Positions 9,701-18,926 of a stretch of DNA of 59,512 nt are shown in pieces. Both the position numbers and the translations under genes were made by a program. Position 1 is the first letter of the stretch. The number at the start of each line of letters is the position of its first letter. The notes beneath the pieces were generated by a model that was not told where the DNA came from, ran no database searches, and was given only the letters and a program-made list of their open reading frames with translations. The stretch lies in assembly GCA_944388705.1 (NCBI GenBank), contig CALXJU010000007.1, positions 1 through 59,512 on the forward strand. The letters are read 5' to 3'. The stretch comes from an uncultured Clostridia bacterium. GTDB taxonomy: Bacteria; Bacillota; Clostridia; TANB77; CAG-508.

Positions 9701-12700
9701 CAAGAAGAAAGAAAACCACTTATTGTATCAAGAACATCATCAACAAATATAGGATTATCATTATTAGCAGTTATCTCAAGTTATGATTTAGGATTTGAAA
9801 GTGAAATTGATACAATAAATTTATTAACAAATATCATAAATAAAATATATGAATTACCAAAATGGAATGGACATCTATATAATTGGTATAATACAAAAAC
9901 TTTAGAACCACTAATACCTAGATATGTATCAACAGTAGATAGTGGGAATTTAGTTGGATATATGTATACAACTAGAGCATTCTTACAAGATTTAGAAGAT
10001 GTAGATGTACAAGATTTAATAGACAAATTGACACAAATGATAGAAGAAACTGATTTTAAAGTATTATATAGTGAAGAACAAAGGTTATTTTCAATAGGAT
10101 TTAATATAGAAGATAATAAATTAACAGATTCATATTATGATTTATTAGCATCAGAAGCAAGACAAGCAAGTCTAGTAGCTATAGCAAAAAAAGATGTACC
10201 TGCAAAACATTGGAACTGTTTAAGTAGAACACTTACAGTATTAAAAAAATATAAAGGGTTAATCTCATGGTCAGGAACAGCATTTGAATATTTAATGCCA
10301 AATATAAATATACCTAGATATGAAGGAAGTTTATTAGATGAATCATGTAAATTCTTAATAATGAATCAAATTGAATATAGTAATAAATTAGGAATTCCTT
10401 GGGGAATATCAGAATCAGCATTTAATTTAAAAGACTTACATTCAAATTATCAATATAAAGCATTTGGAATTCCGTGGTTAGGGCTAAAAAGAGGACTTGC
10501 AGATGAAATGGTAGTATCAAGTTATGGAAGCATATTAGCAGTTACAGATAAACCAAAAGAAGTAGTAGAAAATTTAAAAATATTAGAAAAACAAGAAATG
10601 AATAATAAATATGGTTTTTATGAATCAATAGATTATACACCAGAAAGATTATCAAAAGGTAGAAAATATGAGCCAGTAAAAACATATATGGCACATCATC
10701 AGGCACTCATATTACTATCTATAAATAATTTGTTTAATGACAAAATTCTTCAAAAAAGATTTATGCAAAATCCAGAAATTGAAGCAGTAAGTATATTGTT
10801 ACAAGAAAGAATGCCAGAAACATTTATAATAACAAAAGAAAATAAAGAAAAACCAGAAAAAATAAAATATCAAGATTATGAAAATTATAGTGTTAGAGAA
10901 TATACAAAAATAGATGAAAGAGTAATAAGAGGAAATGTAATAGGAAATGAAAAATATAATGTTGCAATAAATCAATTAGGTGAAGGAGTAAGCACATTTG
11001 AAGGAAATTATATAAATAGATACAAAAAAACAGATGATTATAAACAAGGTATATTTTTCTATATTAAAGATATAAAAACAAATGAAATATGGTCAAGCAC
11101 GGGAAATGATAATTGTGATAAATTTACAATTAGTTTTATGCCAGATACAAGTAAATTTGAAAAAATCAAAGATGATATAAAAACAACATTTAAAATAACA
11201 GTAGATGCAAATGAACCTGTGGAAATACGTAGATTAGAAATTCAAAATAATTCTGTTCATGAAAAAATATTTGAAATAACAAGTTATTTTGAACCAGTAT
11301 TATCAAGAAAAGAACAAGATTATGCTCATCAAGCATTTAATAATTTATTTTTAATATATGAATATGATGAAAATGTTGATGGTATAAAAGTAAGAAGAAA
11401 AGAAAGAGAAAATAATAATAAAGAATTGCATTTAATTGCCAAAATGCAGACAAACTGTGAAAAAATAGGTGAAACTGAATTTGAAATAAGTAAAGAAAAA
11501 TTCATCGGAAGAAATAATTTAGGAATTCCAAAAATGCTCCAAAATTCTGAACCATTTTCAAAAAGAGTAGGATTAGTAACTGAAGGAATAATTGCATTAA
11601 AAAATACAATAAAAGTAAAACCAGGACAAAAAATTTTTGTAGATTTATTACTATCTGTAGAATATGATGAACAAATTGCACTAAAAAATCTAGAAAAATT
11701 TAACATAATGGAAAATGTAACAAGAGAATTTGAAATAGTAAAAGCAAAAACAGAAGCAGAAGCAAGATATTTGGAAGTCAAAGGAAAAGATATAGAAATC
11801 TATCAAACAATAATGTCTTATATATTATTTGATAATCCTATAAAACAAAATGAAAAATTAGGATATAAAATATATGAACAAAAAGACTTATGGAAATATG
11901 GAATATCAGGAGATTTACCAATAATTACAGTAACAATTAAATATGTAAATGATTTATATGTTATTAAACAAATAATAAAAGCATATGAATATTTAAAAAC
12001 CAAAAATATAAAAGTAGAATTAGTAATTATAAATGAAGAAAATTATAGCTATGAGAATTATATAAGAGATGAAATTGAAGGAGTAATATTAAATAGTCAT
12101 TTAGCATATATGAAAAATATATATGGAGGAATATTTGTATTATCAAAAAATGAAATGAATATTCAAGATGTAAACTTAATTAAATTTTTATCAACAATTG
12201 TTATAGATAGTCATTTAGGAAATTTAATAAATATAATAAAAGACATGGAAGAAGATGTATTAGACAATTATAGAATAGTTGAGAAAACTGAAAAAGTTGC
12301 ATCTGAACCTGATAATACTAATTCAATTGATATTTTGAGCAATACAGAAAAATTAAAATATTATAATGAATATGGAGCATTTTCAGAAGATGGAAAAGAA
12401 TATTTAATAAAAATTAATAAAGAAAATAAAACACCAACAACTTGGAGTCATATAATTGCAAATGAAAAATTCGGAACAGTCGTAACAGAAAGTAATGGTG
12501 GGTATACTTGGTATAAAAATAGTAGATTAAATAGAATTACGAGCTGGCATAATAGTAGTAGTATAAATATTCCATCAGAAGCAATATATATAAAAGATAT
12601 TGAAAATGGAAGAATTTGGTCACCTACTGCAATGCCAAAACCTGACGATAAAATCTATAATACAATATTTGGGTTTGGCTATGCAAAATATATTCATAGT

Positions 12701-14743
12701 AGTGATGAAATCATGCAAGAGCTTGAAGTATTTATACCACAAGATGATAGTGTAAAAATAAATATATTAACACTTAAAAATAATGCTCCTAAAAAGAAGA
12801 AGCTAAAAATAGTTTATTATATTAAACCTGTATTAGGTGAAGATGAAATAAAATCAGATAATTATATAAAACTTCAATATGAAGAAAATTCTAATCTAAT
12901 CATTGCTAAAAACTTGTATAAAACAGATGAATTTCAGAATATTGTATATGTATCAAGTAGTGAGAAAATAACATCATTTACAGGAAATAAGAAAAGTTTT
13001 TTTGGAACAGGAGGCATAACAAATCCAAATGGATTACATCATATGAGATTAGACAATGATATAGGACTTGGAAAAAAATCTTGTATAGCAATTGAAATAG
13101 AAGTTGAAATAGAAAGCTTTTCAGATAAAAAGCTCTCAATCATAATGGGAGCAGATGAAAATTTAATAAATGCAAAAGATGTAGCATATAAATATTCAAA
13201 AACTCAAAATTGTAATATGGAATTAAATAAGGTAAAAAATAAATGGAATGAACTACTTGGAAGAATACAAGTCAAAACACCATATGAGTCTTTAAATATC
13301 ATGCTAAATGGTTGGGTACCATATCAAACAATAGTTAGTAGATTAATGGGAAGAAGCGGATTTTATCAATCAGGTGGAGCATTTGGATTTAGAGACCAAT
13401 TACAAGATACATTTTCATTAAAATATTTGACACCACAATTTTTATATAATCAAATAATAAAACACAGTCAGCATCAATTTTTAGAAGGAGATGTAGAACA
13501 TTGGTGGCATGAAGAAAATAATAGAGGAATTAGAACTAAATTTTCAGATGACTTATTATGGCTTCCATATGCAGTAATCGAATATATTTCACATACTGGA
13601 GATTTTGATATATTAGAAGTAAAAACACATTATTTACAAGGCCCAGAGTTACAGGAAAATGAAAAAGAAAAATATGATAAATATTTACCAAGTGATGTTG
13701 AAGAAACAATTTATGAACATTGCAAAAAGGCAATAGAAAGAGCTAGTAAATTTGGAGAAAATGGATTGCCTAAAATAGGGATAGGAGATTGGAATGATGG
13801 ATTTAGCAATATAGGACCAGAAGGAAAAGGAGAAAGTGTATGGCTAGGATTTTTCTTGTATAAAATATTAACAGAATTCATCAAAATTGCAAGAAGAAAA
13901 CAGGATAATGAATTTATAAAAAAATATAAAGTTGTAATGCAAAATTTATATGAAAATTTAAACAAAAATGCTTGGGATGGAAGATGGTTCAAAAGAGCTT
14001 TTGCTGATAATGGAGATGTATATGGATGCATGGAAAATGACGAATGTAGAATAGATAGTATTGCACAAAGTTGGTCAGTAATTTCTGGAGCAGGTGAGGA
14101 AGAAAAGAAACACCTTGCAATGGAAAGTTTAGAAAAGCATTTAGTAGACAAGGAAAATGGAATTATCAAATTATTAGACCCACCATTTGATAAAGGAAAA
14201 TTAGAGCCAGGTTATATCAAATCATATCTACCAGGTGTACGTGAAAATGGAGGACAATACACTCATGCAGCTATTTGGGCAATTATTGCTGAAGCAATAT
14301 TAGGAGATGGAGATAAAGCTGTAGAATGGTATAGAATGATAACACCAATAGAACATGCCAGAACTAAAGAAGCCTCAAATAAATACAAAGTAGAGCCTTA
14401 TGTAATAGCAGCAGATGTTTATGGTGCTCAAAACTTAGCTGGTTGTGGAGGTTGGACATGGTATACAGGTTCAAGTAGTTGGTACTATTTAGCTGGTATT
14501 CAATACATTCTAGGACTAAGGATTTATCATAATACTTTATCTTTTGCACCATGTATTCCTAAAGATTGGGAAGAGTATACTATGAGATTTAAATATGGAG
14601 AAAGTATTTATAATATAAAAGTAAAAAATGTCAATAAAAAGAATACAGGAGTAACACAAGTTTTTCTTGATGGAAATGAAATTGAAAATAGTATAAAACT
14701 AGATGATTCAGGTAAAATATTTAATATTGAAGTAATAAGGTAA
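6746..14743 (+). CDS. Giant cyclic beta-glucan synthase-like enzyme (GT84 - glycoamylase - GH94)
   Basis: 2665 residues, the architecture of NdvB/Cgs cyclic beta-1,2-glucan synthases (the Brucella protein is about 2,870). Order: N-terminal soluble region (1-390); two membrane helices (about 393-435); GT84 glycosyltransferase with LDADTELV near 592 and RWIRGDWQ near 743; further membrane helices (about 770-800 and 890-945); glycoamylase domain (about 985-1350, SRTSSTNIGLSL and YMAHHQAL); two carbohydrate-binding beta-sandwiches (about 1370-1650 and 1880-2170); GH94 phosphorylase-like domain with GGAFGFRDQLQD near 2205 and GDWNDGFSNIG near 2344. Family members polymerise glucose from UDP-glucose at the inner membrane and trim or cyclise the chain. 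The start is TTG behind AAGGAGTGG. Substrate and product in this organism are inferred, not shown. Confidence 0.88.
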   Translation: MKKYQNLSIEGAILDEEQLKSQLEKIGMKYSLKHKTNKNTYPIPQMLENYKKIKNVYNLLNEHIKLGISIHPAGEWLLDNFYIIEETISQIEKEITIQKYTNFVGIQNGKYAGFARIYVLATEIVAYTDNKIDSESLKKYLQAYQTIKTLNMEEIWNIGIFLQIAIINNIAEICEKILSSQIQKYKVRNIIERLVEKKEKNELKFNQLSGTKLRNNEFKSMKYPFIEYMSYSLKKYGKKAYGYLNILEEEVEKIGITVPEAIQKEHFDTAIRKISMANCITSIKKIQRINFLEIFEQINGVEGILNQDPAHIYENMEYKTKEYYRNTIKEIAKKTKMSEIYIAKKAIEICEENKENTKQKHIGYYLINQGKKELYEKLEYKEKTIKPENKVKLYIWSIIIFTLLITILISRNILIAIILSIPVSEFVIQIIQYILGKIVKPKLIPKMDCSKGIDKQNATFVIIPTIIKNKEKVQELFKKLEVYYLANKSENLYFALLGDCSESESKNEDFDDEVEDEGIKQADILNQKYLSDDFPIFHFLYRERTYNEKEDKYLGWERKRGLITQFNEYILKHEKNKFKINTINQEQLPKIKYVITLDADTELVLNTAFELIGAMSHILNKPEIDEKKNIVVKGHGLIQPRIGVNLDISNKNLFTKIFAGAGGIDNYTNAISDTYQDNFQEGIFTGKGIYDVEVFSKVLKHEIPENKVLSHDLLEGNYLRCGLASDIMLMDGYPLKYSSFMNRLSRWIRGDWQISSWLTSKLNLLSKYKIFDNLRRSIFEIAILLLIFIKSQTWFVALLLGIVILPQLLEIINLAFSRKEGEKKQKTFTPRVAGFKGAIYRAILTIGCLPYKAYVEIIAISKTIYRLLVSRKHLLEWMTSEEAEKQSQTSLINYYKMMLINVILGAIIIVIGMLGKQILLTIIGILWIITPYIMCMISKESTKTSTINELSKDDTKYLLGIAEKTWGFFKKYLTTENNYLMPDNYQEERKPLIVSRTSSTNIGLSLLAVISSYDLGFESEIDTINLLTNIINKIYELPKWNGHLYNWYNTKTLEPLIPRYVSTVDSGNLVGYMYTTRAFLQDLEDVDVQDLIDKLTQMIEETDFKVLYSEEQRLFSIGFNIEDNKLTDSYYDLLASEARQASLVAIAKKDVPAKHWNCLSRTLTVLKKYKGLISWSGTAFEYLMPNINIPRYEGSLLDESCKFLIMNQIEYSNKLGIPWGISESAFNLKDLHSNYQYKAFGIPWLGLKRGLADEMVVSSYGSILAVTDKPKEVVENLKILEKQEMNNKYGFYESIDYTPERLSKGRKYEPVKTYMAHHQALILLSINNLFNDKILQKRFMQNPEIEAVSILLQERMPETFIITKENKEKPEKIKYQDYENYSVREYTKIDERVIRGNVIGNEKYNVAINQLGEGVSTFEGNYINRYKKTDDYKQGIFFYIKDIKTNEIWSSTGNDNCDKFTISFMPDTSKFEKIKDDIKTTFKITVDANEPVEIRRLEIQNNSVHEKIFEITSYFEPVLSRKEQDYAHQAFNNLFLIYEYDENVDGIKVRRKERENNNKELHLIAKMQTNCEKIGETEFEISKEKFIGRNNLGIPKMLQNSEPFSKRVGLVTEGIIALKNTIKVKPGQKIFVDLLLSVEYDEQIALKNLEKFNIMENVTREFEIVKAKTEAEARYLEVKGKDIEIYQTIMSYILFDNPIKQNEKLGYKIYEQKDLWKYGISGDLPIITVTIKYVNDLYVIKQIIKAYEYLKTKNIKVELVIINEENYSYENYIRDEIEGVILNSHLAYMKNIYGGIFVLSKNEMNIQDVNLIKFLSTIVIDSHLGNLINIIKDMEEDVLDNYRIVEKTEKVASEPDNTNSIDILSNTEKLKYYNEYGAFSEDGKEYLIKINKENKTPTTWSHIIANEKFGTVVTESNGGYTWYKNSRLNRITSWHNSSSINIPSEAIYIKDIENGRIWSPTAMPKPDDKIYNTIFGFGYAKYIHSSDEIMQELEVFIPQDDSVKINILTLKNNAPKKKKLKIVYYIKPVLGEDEIKSDNYIKLQYEENSNLIIAKNLYKTDEFQNIVYVSSSEKITSFTGNKKSFFGTGGITNPNGLHHMRLDNDIGLGKKSCIAIEIEVEIESFSDKKLSIIMGADENLINAKDVAYKYSKTQNCNMELNKVKNKWNELLGRIQVKTPYESLNIMLNGWVPYQTIVSRLMGRSGFYQSGGAFGFRDQLQDTFSLKYLTPQFLYNQIIKHSQHQFLEGDVEHWWHEENNRGIRTKFSDDLLWLPYAVIEYISHTGDFDILEVKTHYLQGPELQENEKEKYDKYLPSDVEETIYEHCKKAIERASKFGENGLPKIGIGDWNDGFSNIGPEGKGESVWLGFFLYKILTEFIKIARRKQDNEFIKKYKVVMQNLYENLNKNAWDGRWFKRAFADNGDVYGCMENDECRIDSIAQSWSVISGAGEEEKKHLAMESLEKHLVDKENGIIKLLDPPFDKGKLEPGYIKSYLPGVRENGGQYTHAAIWAIIAEAILGDGDKAVEWYRMITPIEHARTKEASNKYKVEPYVIAADVYGAQNLAGCGGWTWYTGSSSWYYLAGIQYILGLRIYHNTLSFAPCIPKDWEEYTMRFKYGESIYNIKVKNVNKKNTGVTQVFLDGNEIENSIKLDDSGKIFNIEVIR

Positions 14744-14745
14744 TT

Positions 14746-14832
14746 TTGGGAAATTTGGGGACGGTTCTCTTTTTTCCATTTGGGAAATTTGGGGACGGTT
14801 CTCTTTTTTCCTTTTTGGTAATTTGGGGACAG
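14746..14832 (+). repeat. Left REP-like repeat cluster (three units)
   Basis: Two almost identical units of about 33 bp (14746-14777 and 14779-14811) share the core GGGGACGGTTCTCTTTTTTCC-like sequence, each preceded by TTGGGAAATTT. A third, shorter unit (14812-14832) has TTTTTGGTAATTTGGGGACAGA. They match the right cluster in reverse complement. Confidence 0.9.
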
Positions 14833-14930
14833 ATGTTATTTCAATTTTTGTGATTTTTTTGTGTTAATACTAGCCAAAAAAGGAAAAACATGTTACAATA
14901 GTAAACATAAAAGAGAAAGGAGGAAGAGAA

Positions 14931-15713
14931 GTGCCGAGACAAACAAGAAAATATAGTTATTCAGAAACTTATCATATAATTATAAAAGGAATTGATGACC
15001 AAGATATATTTTATGATGATAAAGATAGACAGTTTTTTCTAAAAAGAATTTTAAAAACAAAAAAGTTATTCGACTATGATATATATGCATATTGTTTAAT
15101 GTCAAATCATGTACATATGGTAATTAAAATTCAAAATGATTTTTTATCTAAAGCTATTCAAAGTTTAACACTAAGTTATGCACAATATTTCAATAAAAAG
15201 TATAAAAGAAAAGGACCTTTAGTTCAAAATAGATTCAAAAGTAAAAATGTTGAAAATCAAAAATATTTTTTAGAAGTTTGTAGATATGTTCATAGAAATC
15301 CCGAAAAAGCATATATAGCTAAAACAGAAGATTATGAATGGAGTAGTTATAAAGAATACATTGGTAAGGAAAGATTAATAAATAAAAAAATATTGTTACA
15401 TTATTATAATGATGATTTAAATGAATTTATAAAATATACCAAAAACATTAGTGATATAGAAGAATTAAATACTTTTGCTGAATATGAGATAATTGAAAGA
15501 TTAACTGATGAACAATTGACAAGAATTATTATGAAAAAATTTGATATTGATAATGTAGAAGATATTGCAGAATTCTTTAGAGATAAGTCTAAGTCAGAAG
15601 AAAAAAGATGTTTAAAAGAAGTAAAAAACATATTAGGAACAAATATAACGCAAGTTGCACGTGTTACTAGAATAGGAAGAAAGAAAATTGAAAAAATATG
15701 GAATGAAGAATAA
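14931..15713 (+). CDS. REP-associated tyrosine transposase (RAYT, IS200/TnpA-like Y1 HUH)
   Basis: 260 residues. The N-terminal 150 residues form a Y1 transposase domain: YHIIIKG (first strand), CLMSNHVHMVI near residues 58-68, where HVH is the HUH metal site, and EVCRYVHRNPEKA near 120-132, where the conserved Tyr of the RYVHRNP motif is the expected nucleophile. After WSSY comes a C-terminal helical region with a helix-turn-helix-like end (NITQVARVTRIGRKKIEKIW), as in DnaA-type or RAYT tails. It would cut and rejoin single-stranded DNA at the flanking repeats. The GTG start at 14931 follows AAAGGAGG. The gene looks intact. Confidence 0.88.
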   Translation: MPRQTRKYSYSETYHIIIKGIDDQDIFYDDKDRQFFLKRILKTKKLFDYDIYAYCLMSNHVHMVIKIQNDFLSKAIQSLTLSYAQYFNKKYKRKGPLVQNRFKSKNVENQKYFLEVCRYVHRNPEKAYIAKTEDYEWSSYKEYIGKERLINKKILLHYYNDDLNEFIKYTKNISDIEELNTFAEYEIIERLTDEQLTRIIMKKFDIDNVEDIAEFFRDKSKSEEKRCLKEVKNILGTNITQVARVTRIGRKKIEKIWNEE

Positions 15714-15728
15714 TGAAAATTGAAGTGC

Positions 15729-15855
15729 GGTCTGTCCCCCAATTACCAAAAAGGAAGAAAGAGAACCGTCCCCAAATTACCAAAAAGGAAAAAAGAGAAC
15801 CGTCCCCAAATTTCCCAAATGGAAAAAAGAGAACCGTCCCCAAATTTCCCAAATT
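15729..15855 (-). repeat. Right REP-like repeat cluster (four units, inverse of left)
   Basis: Four units read, in reverse complement, as the left cluster. From outside in: 15821-15855 and 15787-15820 (TTTCCC type), about 15753-15786 (TTACC type) and a short one at 15729-15752 carrying TCTGTCCCCC. Unit order mirrors the left side, except that one full TTACC-type unit is extra here. Confidence 0.9.
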
Positions 15856-15857
15856 AT

Positions 15858-17249
15858 CTAAAATTCACAATTTTTTGGTGTTCTAGGGAAAGGAATAACA
15901 TCTCTAATATTTTGCATACCTGTTAAGTACATAAGAGCCCTTTCAAAACCAAGACCGAAACCAGCATGGTCAACACTACCATATTTTCTAAGGTCAAGAT
16001 ACCAATCATAACCATCAATATCCATATTAAGTTCTTTCATTCTAGAAAGTAATTTGTCATAATTTTCTTCTCTTTGACTACCACCGATAATTTCTCCAAT
16101 TCCAGGAGCTAATAGGTCAGCAGCTGCAACAGTTTTTCCATCAGGATTTTGTTTCATATAAAATGCTTTTATATCCATTGGATAATCAGTAACAAAAACT
16201 GGTTTTTTGAAAACTTTTTCACATAAATATCTTTCATGTTCTGTTTGTAAATCTACACCCCAAGAAACTTTATATTCGAACTGGTCATTTGCTTTTTCTA
16301 ATTCTTTAATTGCATCAGTATATGTGATTCTACCAAATTCTGAATGTATTACATTATTTAATCGAGCTAATAATGTTTTATCTATAAAATTATTGAAAAA
16401 TTCCATTTCTTCTGGACAGTTTTCTAAAACATAAGAGAAAATGAATTTTATCATATCTTCTGCTAAGTCCATAGAGTCTTGTAAATCTGCAAAACAAATT
16501 TCTGGTTCTATCATCCAAAATTCTGCGGCATGTTTTACTGTATTAGAATTTTCAGCTCTAAATGTTGGTCCAAATGTATATATATTTCTAAAAGCTGTTG
16601 CAAATGTTTCACCATTTAATTGTCCACTTACTGTAAGGTGTGCAGGTTTTCCAAAAAAGTCTTTTGAATAATCTACTTTTCCATCTTCTGTTAAAGGTAC
16701 ATTTGTTAAGTCAAATGAGTTTACATTAAACATTTCTCCAGCACCTTCTGCATCACTTGATGTTAAAATTGGTGTATGAACATAAACAAATCCACGTTCT
16801 TGGAAGAATTTATGTATTGCATAACTTAATACACTTCTTACTCTAAATACTGCATTAAATGTATTTGTTCTTGGACGTAAGTGAGAAATTGTACGTAAAT
16901 ATTCAAATGAATGTCTTTTCTTTTGAAGAGGATATCCACTTGGACATAAGTTTATTATTTCAATTTCTTCTGCTTGTATTTCAAATGGTTGTTTAGCATT
17001 TTCAGTTATTACAAGTGTACCTTTAACTTTGATTGATGAACTTATTGTTAATTTTGATATTTCTTCAAAATTTGATAATTTATCAGTAAATACTATTTGA
17101 ACATTTTTGAAAAATGAACCATCATTTAATTCTATAAAACCAAATGTTTTTGAGTCTCTTACAGTTTTTACCCATCCTTCAACTGTTACTTCTTTTTCTT
17201 TATATTCAGTTGTGTTTCTAAATAAATCTTTAATAGTTAATTTTGTCAT
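15858..17249 (-). CDS. asnS: Asparaginyl-tRNA synthetase
   Basis: 463 residues, the standard size. It has an N-terminal OB-fold anticodon-binding domain ([21 protein letters not shown]) and a class IIb catalytic domain: [15 protein letters not shown] and [19 protein letters not shown] (motif 1), [12 protein letters not shown] (motif 2) and [13 protein letters not shown] (motif 3), ending in [10 protein letters not shown]. These features separate it from AspRS. It charges tRNA-Asn directly. GGAGG precedes the ATG, and a good minus-strand promoter lies at 17278-17306. No T-box leader is present. Its stop codon directly touches the right repeat cluster of the RAYT element. Confidence 0.96.
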   Translation of the reverse strand: MTKLTIKDLFRNTTEYKEKEVTVEGWVKTVRDSKTFGFIELNDGSFFKNVQIVFTDKLSNFEEISKLTISSSIKVKGTLVITENAKQPFEIQAEEIEIINLCPSGYPLQKKRHSFEYLRTISHLRPRTNTFNAVFRVRSVLSYAIHKFFQERGFVYVHTPILTSSDAEGAGEMFNVNSFDLTNVPLTEDGKVDYSKDFFGKPAHLTVSGQLNGETFATAFRNIYTFGPTFRAENSNTVKHAAEFWMIEPEICFADLQDSMDLAEDMIKFIFSYVLENCPEEMEFFNNFIDKTLLARLNNVIHSEFGRITYTDAIKELEKANDQFEYKVSWGVDLQTEHERYLCEKVFKKPVFVTDYPMDIKAFYMKQNPDGKTVAAADLLAPGIGEIIGGSQREENYDKLLSRMKELNMDIDGYDWYLDLRKYGSVDHAGFGLGFERALMYLTGMQNIRDVIPFPRTPKNCEF

Positions 17250-17277
17250 AATTTACCTCCATAAATATTATGTAAAG

Positions 17278-17306
17278 ATTATATAATATTATACTGAAAA
17301 TTACAA
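17278..17306 (-). promoter_or_regulatory. Putative sigma-A promoter for asnS
   Basis: On the minus strand: TTGTAA (17306-17301), 17-bp spacer, TATAAT (17283-17278), about 30 bp before the ATG. Confidence 0.6.
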
Positions 17307-17356
17307 GTGTTTGTAAGGATTTTAAAAAAATATAGATATAAAAAAGTAAAAAAATC

Positions 17357-17385
17357 TTGAAATATTACAATATAAATAGTAAAAT
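17357..17385 (+). promoter_or_regulatory. Putative sigma-A promoter for the WG-repeat gene
   Basis: TTGAAA (17357-17362), 17-bp spacer, TAAAAT (17380-17385). This supports the later start at 17414 over a longer open frame. Confidence 0.65.
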
Positions 17386-17413
17386 GAATAAAAATGCAAA
17401 AAGGAGAAAATGT

Positions 17414-18844
17414 ATGTCTAAAAAAACGAGTTTGATAATAATAATAAGTGTACTAGTAATAATAATAAGTTTAGTAATTTCAATATATATGCCAAATAAA
17501 AATAAAATAGAAGAAAATTTTGATGAAAATTCAGAAACATATTTTTTATTAGAAAAAGACGAAAAATATGGAATAACAAATTCTAAAGAAGAAGTTGTAA
17601 TAGAGCCACAATATGATGAAATAATTATTCCAAATCCAAATAGAGAAGTATTTATCTGTAAAAATGGGAAAGAAAGTAAAGTAATAAATGCAAAAAATGA
17701 AGAAATATTTCAAAAATATAATAATATACAACCAATAAAATTAGAAAACATAATATCAGAAACTGAGCAATATGAAAAAAATGTATTAAAATATGAGAAA
17801 GACGGAAAATATGGATTAATAGATATGGTAGGTGAAGAGATAGTTAAGCCTAAATATGACGAAATATCAAGCTTAGGATATAAACAAGGTCAAATACTAA
17901 TAAAAGAAAAAGAAAAATATGGAATAATAGATTCGCAAGGAAACACAATAATAAAGCCAATATTTGATTCCATACAATCAGACCAATATTATACAGACCA
18001 GGATAAATATGAAAAATCAGGATATATAGTATGTGAAACAACAGAAGATGGATATAGATATGGGTATTATGATTATGAAGGAAGTAAAATTTTAGATAAT
18101 GATTATAATGAAATAGTAAGAATTGCAAAAGTGAGTGGAACAGATGATATATATTTAATTGCTTCAGAAAATGGACAAGCAGGTGTTTTTGTAAACAATA
18201 ATAAAATAATAGACACAAAATATCAATCAATAATATATAATGATGATACAAAAAATTTTGTAGTAGAAATAACAGGAAAATATGGAGTTATAAATAATAG
18301 AGGAGTAGAAATATTACCAGTTGAGTATTCATCAATCGAAATTAAAGGAATATATATTTATACAACTAAAGAAGAAGAACAAAAAGTGTTTGATAAAGAA
18401 GGAAAAGAAGTTGAAATTGCATTTGATACTATAATTGAACCTACTAAAAATTCAGAATATTATATAAAAAGTGTGCAAAATCAAAGATATTCAATATTAA
18501 ATTCAAATTTTGAAGAAATTTCAAAACAAGAATATAGTTATTTAGAATATGCATTTGATAAATATTTTATTGCAACAAATATGGAAGGAAAAAGTGGGGT
18601 AATAGACACTGATGAAAATATACTTTTAAATTTTGAATATGATGTAGTTCAATCAATAAAAGGAGAAAATATTTTACAAGTAAAGAATTTTGATAGTGCA
18701 ATTACACAAATTTATAATAACAAAATAGAAAAAGTTTTAGAAATAGAAAATGCAAATTTCCAAAGTTCAGATGACTACATAAAAATATATAATGAGAAAG
18801 AAGAATATTATTTAGATAATAATGGAAATATAATAGAAAAATAG
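17414..18844 (+). CDS. Membrane-anchored WG-repeat protein
   Basis: 476 residues from the ATG at 17414, which follows AAAAGGAG; the frame is open upstream but that part carries the promoter. An N-terminal transmembrane anchor (about residues 5-26) is followed by many WG-type repeats of about 50-60 residues, each with a KYGIID/KYGLID turn and a P-x-Y/F-D-x-I ending: EKYGITNSKEE, GKYGLIDMVGEE, EKYGIIDSQGN, GKYGVINNRG and others. Such repeats form extended surface or periplasm-side scaffolds; no catalytic site is visible. It likely faces outside the cell. It has its own promoter and a terminator follows. Confidence 0.8.
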   Translation: MSKKTSLIIIISVLVIIISLVISIYMPNKNKIEENFDENSETYFLLEKDEKYGITNSKEEVVIEPQYDEIIIPNPNREVFICKNGKESKVINAKNEEIFQKYNNIQPIKLENIISETEQYEKNVLKYEKDGKYGLIDMVGEEIVKPKYDEISSLGYKQGQILIKEKEKYGIIDSQGNTIIKPIFDSIQSDQYYTDQDKYEKSGYIVCETTEDGYRYGYYDYEGSKILDNDYNEIVRIAKVSGTDDIYLIASENGQAGVFVNNNKIIDTKYQSIIYNDDTKNFVVEITGKYGVINNRGVEILPVEYSSIEIKGIYIYTTKEEEQKVFDKEGKEVEIAFDTIIEPTKNSEYYIKSVQNQRYSILNSNFEEISKQEYSYLEYAFDKYFIATNMEGKSGVIDTDENILLNFEYDVVQSIKGENILQVKNFDSAITQIYNNKIEKVLEIENANFQSSDDYIKIYNEKEEYYLDNNGNIIEK

Positions 18845-18875
18845 TAACTAAAAACTGATTAAAAACATAATAAAG

Positions 18876-18916
18876 AGTAAATAATTAATATAGTTATTTA
18901 CTTTTTATTTTTTTGG
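18876..18916 (+). terminator. Terminator-like hairpin directly before the patatin SD
   Basis: AGTAAATAA (18876-18884) pairs with TTATTTACT (18894-18902) and is followed by TTTTATTTTTTT. The next bases are the SD GGAGGG of the patatin gene, so no promoter fits after it. Confidence 0.65.
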
Positions 18917-18926
18917 AGGGAAAACT

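Larger units (their letters stand above)
14744..15857 (+). mobile_element. RAYT element: transposase gene flanked by clustered inverted REP-like repeats
   Basis: A unit of about 1.1 kb fills the whole space between the stop codon of the giant synthase (14741-14743) and the stop codon of asnS (15858-15860, minus strand). It consists of a left repeat cluster, a promoter-like extended -10 (TGTTACAAT at 14891-14899), the transposase gene, and a right repeat cluster that is the inverse of the left one. Similar GGGGACGGTTCT-type repeats beside IS200-like transposases are common in Clostridia. I infer insertion at, or tolerance of, a convergent intergenic site. Confidence 0.8.

Noticed and set aside
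15720..15926. Open frame across the right RAYT repeats (both strands have one)
   Set aside because: It consists of repeat-encoded KRENRPQI-like units and has no SD; not a gene.
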